Source: Atopsyche davidsoni
Taxonomy: Eukaryota; Arthropoda; Insecta; Trichoptera; Hydrobiosidae
DNA length: 64,000 bases
Assembly (NCBI GenBank): GCA_022113835.1
Contig: JAILWY010000012.1
Span: forward strand, 1-64,000
Direction of reading: 5' to 3'
Below, one piece after another: positions 62,301-64,000 of the stretch. The notes below the pieces were generated by a model that saw only the letters and a program-made list of their open reading frames with translations, made no database searches and was not told where the DNA came from. Both the position numbers and the translations under genes were made by a program. Position 1 is the stretch's first letter. Every line of letters begins with the position of its first letter.

Positions 62301-63465
62301 CTGGCCGTTTTTCTGCCAATGCTTGCTTCAAACGCATCAATTGTGTCTGTAGAACTCGCCCGTGATAGTTTGGCCTGGTTTCAGCAGCTCATAGTGGATA
62401 ACACCCTTCTGATCCCATCAATTACACAGCATTACCTTGGCGCCATGAATATTTGGTCGATGTTGATGCATGTCCGGGCTTAACCCATAATTTTTTACGC
62501 TTCAAGTTGTCATAGCGAATCCATTTTTCATCACCAGTGATGATACGATGCAAAAATGACTTCTTTTTGTGGCGCTCAAGCAGCATTCCGAAATGCAAAA
62601 TCGCCTTTCGACGCCTCTCGGCTTCAATTCATGTGGCACCCAATTTCCTTGCTTATGAATCATTCCGAATGCTTTTAAGTGTCTTAAAATTGTTGTTCGA
62701 TCAACTCCCAATGATTCTGCGAGTTCTGTTTGCATTTGACACGAGTATTTATCGAGCAATGCTTCGTAATTCTTCATCTTCGAATTTTTTTGGTTGGCTG
62801 GACGTTCTTTGTCATCCACATCGAAATCACTATTGTTAAAGCGTCGAAACCAGTTCTCACACATTTTTGAGCATGTTCACCATAAACTTCACAAAGCAAT
62901 CAGTGACTTTCAGCTGGTTTTTCTTCTAATTGAAACAGAAAAGTAAAGCTTCCCGCAAATTGCGTTTTGTTGGTATAAAAGTTGACAAAAAAAATGTTGT
63001 ATACACTTCAGCGATATGACATATACTGAAAACAAAAGCGCAATAATGACACTTCACAATGAAATGTTAAAGTATAGTCTGATGCGATGCAATACTAGTA
63101 ATGCCATCTCTTAGAAAATCCGAAAAAATTAATGCACACACCATATAAAATACTGGATCACTTCATTACTTTTTATCATCAGTGTCTGATATCTCTTATA
63201 TTGCTGAATTCAACGATAAATGAAATGAATTTAAAGCAACCCAAAATACTGTTATAATAATTACTGAGCACAGTAAAAAATATTAACTCACTAGCTGAAG
63301 ACACCGCAGGTTCAAACGAGTATTCACAGCCAGGCGTAAAGTACTTTTTTTTTTCAGAGACTTTTACACGTCCATCATTGGAAATATCATACTTCTCCCA
63401 CGTTCCCGGAGGAAATGGTTCCAAATTTGACTTTATCCTGTTTGTAGCAGCGAAGCCAACAATAC
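55391..63465 (-). CDS. ASNS: Asparagine synthetase (glutamine-hydrolysing), partial: C-terminal eight exons
   Basis: Cytosolic enzyme that makes asparagine from aspartate, glutamine and ATP. Exons in transcript order: 63465-63292, 61854-61676, 61399-61222, 61095-60951, 60351-60289, 58739-58566, 56192-56049, 55514-55391 (stop TAA). All are GT-AG and in phase, ~390 codons. Visible motifs: GFAATN and [13 protein letters not shown] at the end of the glutaminase domain; the PP-loop [87 protein letters not shown]; the end [17 protein letters not shown]. Roughly 170 N-terminal residues with the catalytic Cys must lie beyond the right edge. No stop or frameshift is seen in the exons, so the gene looks functional despite five transposons in its introns. 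Confidence 0.94.
56259..56350. repeat. (TA)n microsatellite in an ASNS intron
   Basis: About 45 TA units with one interruption near 56333, immediately next to Tigger copy B, which inserted at a TA. Confidence 0.95.
56351..57784 (-). mobile_element. Tigger/pogo-like transposon, copy B (inactive)
   Basis: 1434 bases, ends CACCCATACCTCGC on both sides with flanking TA, in the ASNS intron between exons 58739-58566 and 56192-56049. The transposase frame (57440-56679) contains [43 protein letters not shown] and [10 protein letters not shown], then ends ALIQPIRVQ at the same base where copy A ends. It keeps slightly more of the N-terminal part ([14 protein letters not shown]) than copy A. Both copies lack the third catalytic Asp. 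Confidence 0.92.
57799..58186. mobile_element. pogo-type MITE (CAGTTATACCCCGCTTTA ends)
   Basis: 388 bases. The left end CAGTTATACCCCGCTTTACG and the right end, inverted, CAGTAATACCCCGCTTTATG are terminal inverted repeats, with TA runs on both sides. It sits 14 bases from Tigger copy B in the same ASNS intron. No coding frame. Confidence 0.85.
58187..58565. other. AT repeats and unassigned intron sequence
   Basis: Short TATATAAATA-type repeats to ~58262, then ~170 bases of mixed composition of unknown origin, and a C run at about 58431-58442, before ASNS exon 58739-58566. Confidence 0.5.
58960..60145. repeat. Fold-back repeat family member split by the piggyBac element
   Basis: TTTTTGACAGAGTACTTGGTGAAATTCC before 59003 and ACATGTGGAAAAATC near 60108 with AAAAAGTATTTTAAAAATAA are the two modules of the repeat seen at 24576, 45538 and 48405. 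Deleting the piggyBac insertion brings them together. (Only parts of each module are quoted.). Confidence 0.55.
59007..60053 (+). mobile_element. piggyBac-like element, internally deleted, with TTAA TSD
   Basis: 1047 bases in an ASNS intron. TTAA occurs at 59003-59006 and 60054-60057, and the ends CCCTTTGCACTC / GAGTGCAAAGGG are perfect inverted repeats. Just inside the left end, TGTCGAGCTGGACTCGACAT and a related second copy form palindromes. The frame at about 59562-59861 encodes the C-terminal Cys-rich part of a piggyBac transposase ([10 protein letters not shown], then [20 protein letters not shown]). The DDD core is missing, so it cannot move itself. Confidence 0.9.
61903..63145 (-). mobile_element. 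Full-length mariner-like element in ASNS intron, transposase broken
   Basis: About 1.24 kb between ASNS exons 63465-63292 and 61854-61676. The ends TACGGTGTGTGCATTAATTT and, inverted, TATGGTGTGTGCATTAATTT form ~27-base terminal repeats with TA flanks. On the minus strand the transposase has [18 protein letters not shown], the helix-turn-helix [18 protein letters not shown], and [15 protein letters not shown] with the first Asp intact (another frame). The second catalytic position is Gly in [28 protein letters not shown] keeps the third Asp. Frameshifts separate the parts, so it is inactive. Confidence 0.92.
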
Positions 63466-63544
63466 CTAAAAATAGAAATAATATAGCCCACATGTTGAAC
63501 AAGCCCGTGTTGAATATGTTGAACATATATCATTTCGGTCAGTA

Positions 63545-63955
63545 CAGTAAAACCTCGATATAACAGACCGATTGGGGGGAGGGGGTGTCCGTTAAAGCCG
63601 AAAGTCCGTTATATAAAAATAGGTTTAAAAAAAAACAAAAAACTTTTTTTTTTAAATACGCTATGTATTTATATATAAATAAAAAATAAAAAATTCTATT
63701 TCATTGTCTTCAGACACTCGTCTTGAAGTGACATTGCTGTTTGATATCGACTTATTCGGTAATCCTACTTAAAAGGAATCATGTTTTGTTTGCACTTTTG
63801 AAGTTTGCTGTTTTTTTTATAATTAACTCTCGAAAGATACGAAAAAAAAAAAAACATTTTTTACATTTTCGCATTTGAAACGTTTTTATTTTTTTTACAT
63901 TTGACCGGATTTTTTGTCAGGTCTATCCAAAGTCCGTTATATCGAAATTTTACTA
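63545..63955. mobile_element. pogo/Tigger-type MITE at the right edge
   Basis: The left end CAGTAAAACCTCGATATAAC after TA and the right end, inverted, TAGTAAAATTTCGATATAAC are imperfect terminal repeats typical of pogo-like MITEs. The interior is AT-rich and non-coding. It lies just upstream of the first visible ASNS exon, probably in an intron. Confidence 0.75.
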
Positions 63956-64000
63956 TTTTGACATCACTTTTCACAAATTATAAAAAAGCAAATTATAAAA

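Overview
The window looks like the left end of an insect chromosome, most likely from a moth or butterfly. It opens with perfect (CCTAA)n repeats in the orientation expected at a left telomere. Those repeats are interrupted by R1-clade non-LTR retrotransposons of the telomere-specific SART/TRAS type, a situation best known in Lepidoptera such as Bombyx. The interior carries split insect-type genes with short exons, long AT-rich introns and many DNA transposons. The lepidopteran assignment is inference; the telomere motif and the element type are read directly.

1-18276, telomere: five telomeric tracts alternate with five SART/TRAS-like copies. All five lie on the minus strand with poly(A) toward the chromosome end. 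Copies 1 and 4 have intact ORF1 and ORF2. Copy 3 is full length but has a one-base insertion in ORF2. Copy 2 is a short 5'-truncated piece. Copy 5 is truncated, has an internal deletion, and forms the border with non-telomeric DNA. Copy 4 is a mosaic: the N-terminal half of its ORF1 comes from a different lineage. The 3' UTR of every copy holds three hairpins, two of which share nearly the same loop.

18277-29250, subtelomere: no host gene is recognisable. It holds tandem repeats, a diverged inverted repeat of about 3.8 kb centred near 22950, two 5'-truncated jockey-like LINEs with target site duplications, a mariner relic, a Helitron relic, and a long hairpin carrying a tRNA-like sequence in each arm.

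29250-63500, four host genes: (i) an IR75-type ionotropic receptor (+, nine coding exons, 641 codons) whose intron 7 contains a decayed SART fragment; (ii) CABLES (+, seven coding exons, 521 codons); (iii) a MORN-repeat radial spoke protein resembling RSPH10B (+, eight coding exons, 650 codons); (iv) asparagine synthetase ASNS (-), with only its C-terminal eight exons in the window. RSPH10B and ASNS converge. I see no functional link among the four. Their introns and spacers hold mariner, Tigger/pogo, piggyBac, hAT and MITE insertions, several with clean target site duplications. The exon models keep reading frame across every junction, but they are manual and lack transcript support.
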